From positions 1 through 64,000 of the forward strand of contig JAVSML010000945.1 in assembly GCA_038503035.1 (NCBI GenBank): a DNA stretch of 64,000 bases, read 5' to 3'. The stretch is from Crocodylus rhombifer (Eukaryota; Chordata; Crocodylia; Crocodylidae). Under the pieces are notes generated by a model. The model worked only from the letters and a program-made list of their open reading frames with translations, searched no databases and was not told the DNA's origin. The first letter of the stretch is position 1, and each line of letters begins with the position of its first letter. A program made the position numbers and the translations under genes. Shown here piece after piece: positions 32,331 through 45,440 of the stretch.

Positions 32331-35300
32331 GAAGGAAAATTCAGGGAGAGATAAGCAGAGACCATCTCCTACATTGCTATTGAACCAGCAGAGAAACCCC
32401 CTGCAAGTGAATACGGGTTTGACCTTGGGAGGAATTTCCCTCGACTGCACACGGCCAGGGCGGGGATCCATGCAAAGAGAGAAATAATGCGCATTAGCGC
32501 AGCAATCCATCGTATTTAGATTCATTCCTAGTCGTGCTGAGCGCCGCCCCCCCGGGCGCGGGCAAGCACCAGTCGGAAAACGCTCTGTCAGGGCGGGTTA
32601 GGACGTCGGCCTCTCCCCAGTTTGCTGAGTGAAAGTGGCGTGCGAGGAAATACCTGAAAAATCATCGCAGTCCCTTTCACTCAAGCTCATTTACAAGCAG
32701 GATTATACTGCGCCAGACAGAACCAACGGCACAATATAATAAGGACTCGGAGCCCGCGAGGAGCAACAGAGAAAACTGGTAAAGCAGCAGAGGATTCATT
32801 CGGGAAGCTCTGGATTGGAAAAGGTTCCCTGTCGACGGGCTATAAACTAGCTTTCATGACACCCCAAGTAGCAAAGCGCTGCAGGATGGGCAGTAGTGAC
32901 CAAGCCTTCTCCAAAGCACTGAGGTAGCTCCACCGGCCAGCAAATAGGGATGGATGCCCCACATGGCCCAGGCCCTCATCCACAGGCACAAGGTCCTGCC
33001 AGACGCAGGGCAAGCATCTCCTGGTGCCATGGAGGTCCCTGCTAGCAACCCCAATGCAGAGCTGGTGCCTGCGTCTGGGCAGTCACACTGGATGAGCTCC
33101 TCGCCCCGATCTGCCTCCGAGGCTAAGAGGAGACATTGCCCACCAAGCTCATCCCAGCACAAAATCATTCAGAAGGCAACAGAGAACCTGCTGCTGCTGC
33201 AACAGCGGCCCTGAGGCTGGGTACAAAGTTTGCAGGGAAGCTGCTATAAAATTCTGCAAAACTTTTCTTTCCTGCTCGGGGCAGAACCGTTCAGCCCTTT
33301 CCCTGCCTCCTTGCTTTCCCTCGGCTCGTACCAGCACAGCTGCCTTTCGCAGCCGCACTGCCAGTTTCTGCATACTTGGGGCTGGCCGTTTGCCATGTTT
33401 CTCTTCCCCAGCCCTGTTGTCTGGATCAGAGATCTCAGCTCATCTACTATTCTCTTTTGCAGGCTTTGTTACTTTTCACTCTGATTTTTAAACCTTCCCC
33501 TGCTTTTTCTCGCCCGGGCCCTCGAGCCATTCTCCCCCTGCTTCCCCTCCTGCTTTCATGCTTCCTCCCTTTAACCCCAATTGCACAGCAACTGGGAAGA
33601 GGAAGAGCTTCCTGGCCTTTCACCAGGGGCCTCATCCACACGTGTCAACAGGCGTCTGTGGATGAGCTTTCACAGCCTCAGAGCAGGCTTCTAGCATCTG
33701 ACCAGATATCAGTCCAACCCTTCATTTTAAATATTGCCTGCTCTGGAAAAGCTATAGTGTGCCGAGCAAAGAGCAAAGAAACAGAACTAGGGCAGAAGCC
33801 AGCCCAAGGAACCAGCTTGCTTGACGATCGCTGAGAGAAAAGGCCTCTCGACTTTCCTTCCAGCCAGAACTACGTCAGAAAATCCTTGCTGAAAGGGTGC
33901 AATCGGCTTTGCAATAAAAGCGCACCATTTAGTCCGTGCTCTGGGACCTTCCCAACACTTCTTCACGTGTGTGGAGCCTCAGGGTGCAGGGCTCAGCCCT
34001 GGTACCCCAGGCCAGACAGGCTAGGAAGGCTCAGCACCCACCACGCACCCGCCTCAAAAAACAATCCCTTCTTTCGATGATTTGAAGGGGGCGGTGGGTG
34101 GGATTTTTAAAGGCAAACAAGATACAAAAGGAGCACCACTGCTTTGGGAAAGCCTTCTCCTTCAGCTCCTCTGGAAATCTGGCCCGTTGAACTGAACTAT
34201 CCAGTCCCTAAATCTGTGAATGCTGCTAAGACTGAAACATGTTGGAAGTGGTCTAACTTGCCACAATGGATCAAAATCTACCGTGAAAAAGAATCATGCG
34301 CATGTATTTGCTCACGCAACCCTGCTAGTGAAAAGGCGATTTTTCATAGTGTGTATGTAAACAACACGTAACGTGTACAAGCACCCCAAGAGCTTAAGGA
34401 GGATGAAGAATACGAATGAAGAACACCCCGCGTGATAAGGGCGATAAGGGTTGAAAATGCCAAGAGCTTTGGAAGGGAAACAGAAGCCCTTTGTGCTTCA
34501 GTGCAGATGCCAACCTCGCGCTCACGAAGACCCTTTCCTACCCGTGTCCACCGCAGGGCTTTGGGAGCCTTCCTCTGCGCGGCTGGTGTGGGCCGGGACC
34601 AGGAACAGGATACAGCACTGATCCTGTCTGCCCAGTGCTAAGTTTAAGAAAAGCCCAGCGTCGAGCATAACGCTGCCCTGGACTTTGCAGAGGCTTCACC
34701 ACAATGATCAGCCTCTTCGGCGTGTGCAGAGCCCGGGCCATTCCAGCTGCGGTCCTGACCAGAAACATCACAAGAAGCAGGCTCTGCTATGAACCTGTGT
34801 CCCTTTCTCTTCTTTTGGAGCATGCATATCAATAATGATACAGATTTGTCAGTGCCATTTATTCCTACATACTTACTTGTTCCTTTGCTAAAATTTGGAG
34901 ATGTTCTCAAAAAGTTCAAGACATGATACTTGGAGAATATACTAATTCGTATGCTTGCTGGTTTGATGGCTTCTTTTATTAAACTAGATGTTCAGGCCAA
35001 TTAAAAAGAAGTCCAGGTGGTTTCTGATTTCTATTACCAAAATGTCAGGGAAGATGGTCTTTGGCTATAAAACCATGTTTATTACACCCACGTGTGTTTA
35101 TGCTGACGCTAAAATACAATTTTTATACCTTCTATCTTTCTTTAACTTTCTGTGCTGTTCCCTTTTATGCCATACTTTGAAAAATGGATTAGCATTGCTT
35201 CTTGCTATTTTTATTTTGTATAAAATATGTAGCAGAAATCTCTAGCTCCAAGTTATAAATATTCTAGAAATGTCAGGTCATAAATCCAAGGGCCATTCTG

Positions 35301-35694
35301 ATCAAAATGCAAACAAGCAACAAGGCTCCTATGGGAGAAATGGAGCCATCTCTTGTATAACATATCAGTCGATATAGGCTTGTCCTTGCTTTTAAAAACT
35401 GTTTGTTTAAGGTATTTATGTTTTAGGAAAATCCTCCTCTGAGAAGAACATAGGAATGCTGGTCCAGGAGCTTTCAGAAGAGGATCAGCGCATAAGAGGC
35501 ATTATCATAAACTACAGAATCAAGTTGTAAAAGTTGGCCTTCTTCTTTCACAGAGAGAAAAACTCAGTTCAACCCCTCTAAAAGCCTTGCTGAAAATCAT
35601 TTCACTTATAAACAGTCTAACACTTTTCACCTTTCAGAAAAATTATTGCTGGCTGAAAAATGTTTTACAGAAAATGCCAGTTCCTTTTCCTAAA
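32331..35694. other. Unique non-coding sequence
   Basis: No exon or confident repeat. The part from about 34780 to 35400 is AT-rich with many T-runs. A frame of 152 codons at 33376-33834 (+) has no domain and a shifting composition; I take it as chance. A short 'aacataggaatgctggtcc' at ~35449 recalls wording near old CR1 copies but is too short to call. Confidence 0.45.
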
Positions 35695-35893
35695 TCGTCG
35701 TTCCTCTCAAGGATGGAAGCTCCGAGGATGGGGACTCCACCACCTCTCTGGGGAGCCGATTCCAGTTTTTATTACCCACCTAGTGAGAAAGTTTTTCCTA
35801 ATATCCAGCCTTAGCTTCCCTGGCTGCAGCTTCAGCTCATCGCTCCTTGTCCTGTCGTCTGCCCCACTGAGACCAGTCCAGCCCCGTCCTTAA
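35695..35893 (-). mobile_element. CR1 LINE fragment near the 3' end
   Basis: 'ggatggggactccaccacct', 'gagaaagtttttcctaatat' and 'ccttgtcctgtcgtctgccc' on the plus strand are the reverse complement of the C-terminal coding and 3' region. The same blocks are at 44835-44980 and 56390-56545. The terminal 3' repeat is missing. Confidence 0.8.
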
Positions 35894-38800
35894 CGTTTAC
35901 TTCCCTTTAAGAACAGAGCGTGCGGTGGGACTGTGATCCACCTGGAAGCTTTTTATAGAGGAAGGTTGAGTGTTTGGACTCATCTGGACCAGAATTTCAC
36001 TTCCTGCCCATCATTCCCATCTCCCAAGTTTGTTCTGCTTATTGGTTCATGCTTCACTGAGCACCTGCATACTTTTATTTTACTCAACCCACACATCCAT
36101 GCTGTGGCTTCCCCATGCTTTCCAGGGGCAGAGGCCCTTGCTCTCGTTTCGCAGACAGTCTCCAGGAGAGATTTTAGCCGGGACCTTCCCTCAGTGTCCC
36201 TGCAAGCTATTGCAGGTGCACTGGGAAGCTGATTTCATGGAACGGTAACATCCGCAGGGCATTTCTGATGGGTCACATTGCAATAGCTTGACACCACCCG
36301 CCTGGGCGAGGTGCTTCCTCATTCACACAGGGCCCCCCGCCCTCCAGCGATTCTCTGCAGCGCATGGGGAGCTGTCACTGTGAGATCCCTGCAGGCTCGT
36401 TGTTAGAGACTGTTCCTGCTAACGAGACGCACGCTGGACTCCCAGGTCTGGCTGCAGAAAGCCCAAACTTCAGGAAGATTGAAACCCAGACAAAAGCCCC
36501 AGCAGAGCTGACCCCAGCCTGATCCCACCTGAATTATCCTGCTAGCAGCTTTCTGATCCCAGCTGCTGGTGCTGCCTGCTCGGCTGTTCCAGCCCCAGCT
36601 ACCTCATTTGGTGGATGCCTGAAATCGGTAAGTCGTGAGTCCTCTGACTCACCTGAGAGCCCAGCACTGCCGTCCGTTTGGGAAAGCGGTAGGCTGCAGG
36701 GACTAACTGCTGACACGTGCCTGTCTGTGCTTGGGCTCTTTGCTAAAGCCGACAGTCAGATCGCTAGGAAAACAGGCTGAACACCAGCTAAAAGGAGGAA
36801 GAGGAAACCGGAATAGCTCCGGCACTGGAAACCTTACGCCCTGAAATAAAGTGCCGGTAGAAGGAGCTGCAAATGCGGCTGTGTGCAGATGAGCTTCCTT
36901 GCGGGCTGGGGAGCGGACCTCAGGGCAGAGGGGTGTCACCAGCTAGGACAGGGTCACCTCTCACGTGATGTTTAAGCTGAGGTGAGCAAGCTGGTACCCA
37001 GCTCCTCATGTGCCTGTGCCCAGCAAGAGGCAATGCTCGCTGGCCACCCATCAGGGTTGCCTTGATGCAGCGTGTGCTAAGAGCCATAGCCCCTGAGACA
37101 GAAGGGAGTATTGAGCCATGTGAGACCCACAAGCAGAGACAGGAAAAAGGGAGCAACTGCAGAAGCAGATTTCAGTTCTTTGGGAAGGATCAGAGGGCAA
37201 GATAGTGGCCTCCTCTCTCTCAGACATGCGGGTGACTTTGTCTGCAGTGAGGGGGTGATCCTGAAGCCTCTGGCGTGGGTACCAAGGGAAAGGGATTGCA
37301 TGGGAAAACCAACCTGAGCTACAGACCAGGGACATAATCAGCATCATCACTGTGCTGGCTGGGAGCAGCAGAGAGGATGTGCTTGGACAGTTGTGACGAG
37401 GCCCCTGGAATCCGTCCAGGGGTAAAGTCAACGCCCTGAAAGGCGGTCGGGCAATCAAACGGCATCACTGGCTGGTTAGAGAGCACAGCTGTCTGCTCCA
37501 TGACCCTATCCTGTCCCTCTGCAAGAGCGAATCCAAAGGGACAGGACCTCGAGCCAGCAGTGATGTGCTCCGCATCGAGTGAGTAGCGCTAGCGTGCACC
37601 GCGCCAGATGATCCTGGCTGAAACATAAATCAGGGTGATGCAGTTTGCAGCATGCCCAGAGTAGGAGGCTGACTCTGTGCTCCCTGGGGCCGCAAGGTGA
37701 GGGTTGCCTCCCAGCAGGTCCCAAAGCAGATCAGGAGTGGACGGGTGAGTCGTGTGAACTCTCCACCCTGTCTCCATCACTGCAGGAGCGTCTGCTCCTT
37801 TCAGCTGTTGATGAGATTGGGTCTTTTGCCACATGTGGAAATGTGCCAGTGGAGCGATATTTGAGTCTGAGGTGTCTGAGCACTGCGGTGACCATGACGA
37901 GATGGAGAAATTAGACCCACTGCAGCTCCGTGAGTCACCGAGGTACTTGGAAGGAACAAGTGGCAGAAGTGCGGAGACTCGTTAATTCAGCCTCCTCCGT
38001 GGAGCTGGCAAGGGCAACTATCGGGACCCTTCAGCCGTCACCCCAGGAGGATGCAGTGCCTGTTCAGCAGCTGACAGCAGCACTAGGCAGCAATTTAGGC
38101 TGGGAAATGAAGAAATTAAGGGGAACTGTAGCAGAGTGCAATGCAATTACACAGAGTGGGATTTGGCCGGGGCATCCCTTTAAAGCACCGTGTCCTGTGA
38201 AGCATGACGCAGGATCCAGAATGTCATCGAGCAAGTGGCAGCTCAGGTTAAAATCTCATCCCGATCGACAGCCCTGTTAGCAATACAGCACCCCACAAAA
38301 CCACTGCTGGGGGCATGATGGCAAAACCAGGACTTGAAATGCTATCTTCTGCATTATCTGCCCCAACGGAGGCAGGACACCAGTGCCTCTTCAAATCTAC
38401 CAAGCCACTGCAGAGCAGGGCACTTAACCCACAGATCTCTAAGCCCTTCATGTGGGGGGAGGAGCTGGGAGTAAAGGGACACCATTATCTTTTCTTGTGC
38501 AGCCAGGCAAAGCAGAGGATGCAAAGCACCCCAGTCATACGGCATGCTGGTGATGGACGTGAGCGGAGCTCAGGCCTCCTGGGGCTCACTGCTGAGCTGC
38601 GCCCACTGACTGGAGACTCCAAAATTTCCATCTAGAAACCTTTACTGGAATATATCCCACTTCTGAACAGAGGGAGATGGGCAGGGGGGTGTGAGCAAGC
38701 AGTAAGGAACCCGCAGAGAGCATGGGCCAAGCAAGCCAGGAGGGAAGGAGCGCCACATGAATGAGCAAAAGTGACGGAGGAGAGCAGGCCACCGGCATCT

Positions 38801-39440
38801 GCGGGCACCTGGGCCTAGCAGGGTGCCGCTGGTCAGGCAGTGATGACTGCAAATTAACACGTCGGTGCAAGGCCCCAGGCATTAACGTGGGGAAATAAAC
38901 TGAGCTACAAAGGTGAGTCTGACCTGGGAGACCTAAATCTGGAACAGGAGGGGTCTTGTGACAGCTATTTCCTTCAATCTAGCCTCAGCTTCAATGATGA
39001 GGGCAGAAATCAGGGCTGTGCCAGAGTCATCTTCTATTCACACAGGTTTCATAATTACACAGCAACGATGCATTTGTTATTTCATCAGGCCTTTGCTCAA
39101 CAATAGCTCATAATGATCCTTTCCCTGCTCCCCCATGCCCCCCCCGCCCCCCACTCCTTTCTTCTACCTGGTTGGAATATGAACAGAGAAAGAGATCCCA
39201 CCTCTTCAAGCAGCATCCCAGCTCTCTTAGTTCCCTGCCCATCAAAAGACAACCTGAGTGGGTAGAAATCTCTCAGGTCTAGATAACAGGCCCAGGGAAA
39301 AGAAAACAGGCCTAGGAGCCCTCATTGCTTCATGCTGGAGCACATTCAGGTGCAAGCTGATTAGCCCGGGTGGCTGAAAATGCTTGAAAGCTGAGCATCC
39401 CTTTCATAGCACTCCCTTCTGAAGGAGTTTAAGGCACAAT
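35894..39440. other. Unique non-coding sequence
   Basis: No exon or repeat recognised over ~3.5 kb. Frames up to 135 codons occur on both strands (for example 37051-37458 on the minus strand) and overlap frames on the other strand; none shows a motif. A C-run lies near 39130-39155. Confidence 0.45.
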
Positions 39441-39695
39441 GGATGTGTCTACATGTGCATTAATGTGCTTTCATTAATGCACATTAAATCTACTACCTCC
39501 ATTGTGAGGTACTAGGATAATGTGCATTAACCTGTCTTAATGCACATTAACTAAAGAGCACGTTTTTGAAGTGATGCTTAATGCGCGTTAGCCTATTTCA
39601 ATGCGTGTTGACTAAATAGTGCAGTTTTTATTAGTGACATTTTAATGAGCATTCAAATAGGCTACCGTGCATTAAAGCACAGATGTAGACATGCC
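39441..39695. mobile_element. TIR MITE built of 'GCATTAA' sub-repeats
   Basis: The terminal inverted repeats are ATGTGTCTACATGTGC at the left (39443) and its imperfect complement GCACAGATGTAGACATGC at the right (ending about 39692), with no coding capacity between them. The interior is a series of 'gcattaatg/cacattaa' words that are themselves palindromic. A related right end occurs at 9366-9412. Size and structure fit a MITE. The published crocodilian MITE group called Chompy comes to mind, but I cannot confirm identity from memory. Confidence 0.75.
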
Positions 39696-39789
39696 CTTTG
39701 CTCCTGTTCATCAATTAGCTTCCCTCTCCTACCACTGGCAGATAGGCGCGTGCCACAAACTCCAGTTTCGAGCTGGGTGACACGAGGCA

Positions 39790-39868
39790 GAGAGCAGTTA
39801 ACTGACTTCGGGGGTCGGACCTGATGATCTGTTTAGGTCCCTTCCGACCCTAAGCACTAAGCACTATG
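39790..39868 (+). mobile_element. CR1 LINE extreme 3' end
   Basis: 'gggggtcggacctgatgatc', 'tgtttaggtcccttccgacc' and a terminal 'aagcactaagcactatgac' are the CR1 3' end with its short terminal repeat, here modified. Severe 5' truncation. Confidence 0.75.
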
Positions 39869-40872
39869 ACTTGTCCAAAACTACTGAATAAAGCAAAATG
39901 GCCGTGGGGCATAAAGGCCAGGACTCCCCCGCCATACTCAGCTGACTGTAGAGGCCAGGCCGCACATCCTCTCTTAACCCCTGTAACCTGCTTCCTGACT
40001 GTAGGAGCTGCATTGCACCACAGTTTTGCACAAACAGCTGCATATGCATGCATGCCAGATTCTCAGGGCAGTCCCTGGGTCAGGGAGCGGGAGGAGGATG
40101 CCAACCCTGACTGTCCTTGCGGCATGCGTCAGTGCTGGGGCACTCAGGCTTCCTCCACGCTTGCATGGTGAAGGTTCATCAGGAAAGGATCCGTGAGTTT
40201 TGTTCTCTCCGGCCTGCCTGTTTCATGTTGTCTTTCTTACAAAATGGGAGCAGGGTCCTGTTTAGAGACGACTGATGCTTACAAAAGGTTACTGTTGCTT
40301 TGACATTTTCCTTGTGAAAGTCATAAGTCAAATATCTGAAGTTCACGTCTAAGCCGCAGAATTAATACCTTTTTCCAGTTTCTAGTTTGTTCACTCTTGG
40401 TTGGGCAGAGCTACCGGTTTGAGTATTTGGGGCAGAATCAGAATAAATTCAAGGAAAACCAAAAACCCCTAAAAAACCCCTTATCTGTTATTCTACAAGT
40501 CAATTCTTTGATGTGGAGCTGCTGACACACATGGCCAATTTTTATATCACGGAAATTGGAAACCTGGCAAGTTTTTGACTACGTGTTAAAGCTTTAGATG
40601 TGTTTATTGCAGCCTTTTTCTCTGGGTTCCTCATTCACCTACTTTCCACAGCACCTGTCATATGCATAACGCTTCAGCCTACCCTCATCCAGACAAAGAT
40701 CCCCACCAACTTTCCAAGCCCAAATCATCTCAGTCTCCCCATTCGTGTCAAGATCTTGTTTAGAAATAAGCCTCCAAAGCCTCCTTGATATGTAGCTATA
40801 GATATTTCATCAGGAAGGAATTCAGCGTGTGGGTCTCAAGTACACCTGGTGGAAAAATGATCCCTGAAAGAC
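39869..40872. other. Unique non-coding sequence
   Basis: No feature recognised. Confidence 0.5.
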
Positions 40873-40978
40873 AATTCAAACTTTTTTTGGATCATTTTGG
40901 CAATACATCTTTTGTCCAAAAAGAAAATTCAAACTTTTTTTGCATAGGTTTGGCAATATATCTTTTGTCAAAAATGTT
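40873..40978. repeat. Tandem duplication, 53-base unit, two copies
   Basis: 'aattcaaactttttttg' starts at 40873 and again at 40926, and 'caata(c/t)atcttttgtc' follows in both. Copies differ at a handful of bases in the middle, so the duplication is not recent. AT-rich. Confidence 0.85.
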
Positions 40979-43759
40979 TCAGCCATGTTGTAGGCGGATC
41001 AAAAAACGTTTTTTTTTAAAAAACACAGACAAAACTTTGGTGCTTTCCAACTGTTTCTATGTCTACCCCCCTCCCGCTGGCATGATCCCAGTCAGCTCCT
41101 TGATCCTTGTATTTCTGTCCCTGATCCTGGTCTCATGGAGCAGCCGCCTGCTCCCCATCTAGCCAGACAGCTTTGTTAGAGCTGCTGCAAGACGGTTTTG
41201 TTCAGCAGCATCGCTCATCTAAACCAAGCTCCCTCTAAGCCCTTCTCCACCTCCATCACCACCAGAATTCACTTCTCAAAGCTTTTCTCCCCTGACCTAT
41301 GCCTCTCGATCGCTCCCATCCTCTGTGGCTGGTTCTCGCGTTGCTCAGACCTGCGCAGGTTGTGGAGGTGAGAAATCCTTTGTGTCTGCAGAAAAACACC
41401 ACACAACTTTGTCTATTTTGAAGCACCATTGCGGGGGTTTCTGGGTGTTGCTGCTAGGCTGCCTTGCATTGCTTTACAAATCAGCTCAACTTTGCCAAGC
41501 CTTCACTAGGCCTAGTCCTTTTGGTGCATGGTTACGTACCCTACTAACGAAAGCATTTTTCTTCATTTGCAAGAGCGGTGTTACTGCTTAATGAAGAATA
41601 CTGTCTGCCTTCCCCTGCTAATGGGAGCCAGTCCATTTTAAGAAGATTTTTTTTTTTAAAAGCATAGCTTCACGCCACCCGAAGACCTCCATCCTTCTCC
41701 TAGGGTTTTAATAAGAGATTAACAGATCAGGAAATTAGATCATTCATTACATCAGTCATTCTCCACTTCGTGTCACGTTCTGCTTCAGTTAGCTTTGCTG
41801 AAGGGGGTGGTTAGCGGTGGACGCCAGGCCGGAGCGAGACACCAGCGTTCACTGAGCCGTGGCCGGAGGAAGGAACAGAGCTGGGGGAATAATATACAGA
41901 GCTAATCTGACCCGTGAATTTTCTATTCATAAACTGTTTGCTGACAAAAGGTGGTTTATTTCTATTGTAGTCATGATTTGACATTATTTCTGCAATGAAT
42001 TGTTGCCTCGTACGATATAGTTTAAGTAGGAGACACATCTCAGGGCATATTCCTGTTCTCCGACTGGCTGAATCAGACCTTAGAGCCAAACTTCCCAGTG
42101 GGTGCCCGTGGTTAGGAATTTGAAATGAGCTCAGTGCCAGAAGAGCCTGATCCTGCAAACTTTTCTCAGACAAGTAATCACTCGGGTATCAGTGCGACTA
42201 CTCACATGCATAACTGTTTGCAAATTAAGCCCTAATGGCTTTAAATTTTCTGCTTCTACAAACATGCCTGCCAGCGGGTTCGTTGGCCAGAATATTCACA
42301 GGGAACAAATGAAAGAGGGGCCTAAGAACGGACGAAGCAGCTTATTTAAGAGCTCAGAAGGAAAATCACAGGCTCTTCGCAGTATTTTCCAACCTGTGCT
42401 GCATGCACAATTTGGACAGCGTCTCTCGAAGCAGGCCCGTGTTCATCAAACAAGCATCCGTCAAAGGTGTATCACTGCCTTCGTTTCCAGGTTCATTTCA
42501 AGGCAGTGTCTTTTTACAGATAAAGCCTCACATGGCTTGGAGCTGGTGTCTTTCAGAGACAGCTTTTCTCTGGGTACTTAAGAAGATAAACTTAGCCGAG
42601 ACAATGACAGTCCCCAGCTTTATCGAGGAGAGGAACAGAAATTGTTTTCCAGGGCACTTTTGACTGAACCTTCAAGGTCACACAGGGCCTGACTCTCAAG
42701 GGAACGTCTGTCTATCCCAGGGGAAGGTGAGTACCACAGAGCCAAAGGCCAAGGAGTTGCCCATTTGGGATGGTTTACTGCTGGCCTTGCCCCACAATCG
42801 TTTTTCCAACGTGTTTGTATATCTGATCACAGCAAGTACCTAGCATTTTTCTCCAGCTGCATTTATAGTACACAATACATAATGAGGCTCCACACTTCAG
42901 CTTTGTCCCGTACACAAGCATGTTATAATCCAGGATTGTATTTAAAATGCAAAAGCCAGGAAATCATAGTTTCAAGAAGACAAATGCCCTGATACAACTA
43001 ATTCCTAGGTATGGAACAGAGATTATCCAGTGAGTTTCTGCCAGCATACAGACACAGAAATTATATGCTAACTGCTGAAGGAAATCCCTCTGAACCATGA
43101 GTTGCTGCAAAAAGAAAACAATGCAGAATATCTACCTGCTTCAAACAGCAAACGAAATCCCACGTGTCTGGGGCAAAGTCTACAGAGCGAGTTACTAATT
43201 AGTAAAGGAAATATATGATCCAAAAAAATAGAGGCTTTCTTTTTGTTATGTTTTGCTTTGCTTTCATTTCAAGGACATCTGTTACTGTCCTGAAGTAGAC
43301 TATCCTAAAAGCTGAAATGAAAGAGAAACCACAGCTGGTAAAGTCATGATATAGCCGAGGCCCTGGAAAGTCAATTATGTTTTAAGAAAGGATGAAGATA
43401 ATGAGATTTGCATGGGACTCTAAGAATAACTGGTTTGCTGACATAATAGATCACGTTAGACTATAAGGGGAAAAGTAAAGGCATTGGATTAAAATATGTA
43501 AAGCCAGGCTGTGAAGGTTTTTTTATGAACATTTCTTTGCTGCAGATTGTTACATGCACATGAATGCAAACAAATGGAGCTCTGGCTGTATTCTCACAGA
43601 AATAATTCCCTGAAAATTAATGACAGTTTATATTTTCAATTAGCTTTTAATTTAAAAATCTCTGGCTTGTGCAAGTCAGCACAGCTCCATGTGTGCCAGA
43701 GATTTATATCAGCAGAGGATTTGGCCCAAGATCTCAAGTAGGTGCCAAAATGTGTTGCA
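40979..43759. other. Unique non-coding sequence
   Basis: No exon or confident repeat. A T-run lies at ~41647-41657. One more octamer-like GATTTGCATG is at ~43407. The segment 43200-43660 is AT-rich and repeat-free. Confidence 0.45.
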
Positions 43760-43885
43760 ACAGAGGCCTAGGAGATGGATTTTTAAAGATACCGAGATAC
43801 CTAAAGCAGTAGCTTGGTATGACATCAAAGGAATTAGGCATGCAGATGCTTTTGAAAATCCTCCTGGGTGTCTATCTGCAAATGT
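43760..43885. repeat. Degenerate palindromic MITE
   Basis: 'ggcctaggagatggattttt' at the left, 'ggaattaggcatgcagatgc' in the middle, and 'ttttgaaaatcctcctgggt' with 'gtctatctgca' at the right follow the layout of amniote MITEs made of 'aggcgcctaa' and 'ttttgaaaatc' words. A second example may be at 58735-58835. Confidence 0.5.
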
Positions 43886-44379
43886 GATGCCTGATGCTAC
43901 AAGTAGGTTCACAACAGAACAGTGCTTTAGGAACCAGGAGTTTGGGGCAAAACCCTTGAGGAAGAGGAAGAGATGCAGCTTCCCCAAGCACCAACCCTAG
44001 CTTACAAGCTGCTTTGGTAGCAGGGGACCTTGTGCTGCTCATTCTGGTCTGAGCTGGGAGTACTTGCTGCAAATGGGAAGAAATGGCCGAGAACAAAGGA
44101 GCTCCAAGCATTTTGCAGTGACACGAGGGCAGAGATGCAAAAGGAACGATGTGGGCCACCCGCCATGCTTGGAGCTGGCAGAGGTAGCTCTAAGAAAAGA
44201 AATCTGCTGCCCAGATGCCTCCTTGAGGAGCAGTACAATTTTTTGAAGTGCCCAAGTGATTTAGGTGCTGAAGGACGTTTTTGGCTCAGAAACTAGTGGT
44301 CTATTGTTCTTCCCCTCTCCAGTGTACGCACATATGCAAATCCTACTGTGTGCACACACTGCTGAACCATGCAGGGGAT
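43886..44379. other. Unique non-coding sequence
   Basis: No feature recognised. Confidence 0.5.
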
Positions 44380-44560
44380 TTTAAATAGATTCTCTTGTTG
44401 TATGTCATCCTACATTAATTGCATGAACTAAATAAAGCCTATAGGGCATTTAAGGGGAAAATTAGGCAAGACTGTGCTCCATGAGTTGCATGCACATTAG
44501 ACGAATGCCTTAAATAAACCATATTTTAAACACTGTTAATGGCTTTAGTCAGTGCTATTA
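44380..44560. promoter_or_regulatory. Candidate conserved non-coding block
   Basis: Repeat-free AT-rich stretch: 'ctacattaattgcatgaact', 'ataaagcctatagggcattt' and 'ctgttaatggctttagtc'. It has homeodomain-like cores. Function is inferred only. Confidence 0.25.
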
Positions 44561-44691
44561 ATCTCTTACCATGACAAGCAAATGGCCTCTGTGATCTCCC
44601 ATCTCACCCTAGAGCTTTGCATAGAAGTAGCAACTGCATGTAGCCCAAATTATGTCCTGATTTGCCTCTGCCTAGCACCTTCTCTGATTGC

Positions 44692-44980
44692 TTTCATAGA
44701 GAAAATGAGGGTGGGAAGGGAACTCAGGAGGTCACATCTAGTTCAACCCCTGCTCCAAGCAGGACCAGCCCCAACTACATCATTCCAGCCAAGGCTTTAT
44801 CTAGCCAAGTCTTAAACCTCCAGGGAAGGAGAGTCCACAACCTCTCTGGGTAACCTGTTCCAGTGCTTCGCCACCCTCCAAGTGAGAAAATTTTCCTAAT
44901 AAGTTATTAGTAATAACCAACCTAAACCTCCTTTGCTGCAACTTGACACCATCGCTCCTTGTTCTGTCAGCTGCCACCAG
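44692..44980 (-). mobile_element. CR1 LINE 3' fragment, older subfamily
   Basis: The plus strand shows the reverse complement of the CR1 3' end ('ttcatagagaaaatgagggt', 'ctcaggaggtcacatctagt') followed by C-terminal coding remnants ('ctctctgggtaacctgttcc', 'ccttgttctgtcagctgcc'). Includes a small internal duplication near 44899-44916 (taataagttattagtaat). No open frame. Confidence 0.9.
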
Positions 44981-45234
44981 TGCAAAGTGCCACCTAATCG
45001 CAGCAGCGTTTCACATCTGCACTGCACGTACCATGCACAGGCTGCCATGAGCACCAGGCAGCAGAAACATGGACCCCTTTTCTCTAAGGCATCATTTGGC
45101 AGCAGGGGTAGAAACAGCCTGTCTCAGGGGGCAGTGTGACAGCTTAGACAATATCTCTGCTGCCACAAGGAAAAGTGAGTTCAAGTCCTACTTGAGCAAA
45201 GGATGGAAAGCAGACTGGGTATCGGTCAGGTATC

Positions 45235-45440
45235 CGGGTTGTAGCGGTATTAGTCTAGAGATTTTACCACACCTTTAACTCTCCTATGAAATATGAACTT
45301 CTTTTTCCACCTAGTAGAACTTTTACGATCTGTTCTCCTATGCCTGAAGAAGGGTGCTTGTGCCTGAAAGTTTGCAATTAAAGACATTTAAAAAAAAGTC
45401 TAGTTGGTCTAATAAAAGATATCACCTCTACCATGAAACT
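45235..45440 (-). repeat. TIR-type dispersed repeat, family A (copy 3 of 4)
   Basis: The left edge 'ggttgtagcggtattagtct' resembles the start of the copy at 6575 in direct sense, while the remaining blocks ('gcctgaagaagggtgcttgt', 'gttggtctaataaaagatat') are reversed. So the full element begins and ends with inverted versions of GTTGTAGC...GTCTAG. This indicates a DNA-transposon-derived MITE rather than a SINE. Confidence 0.65.
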
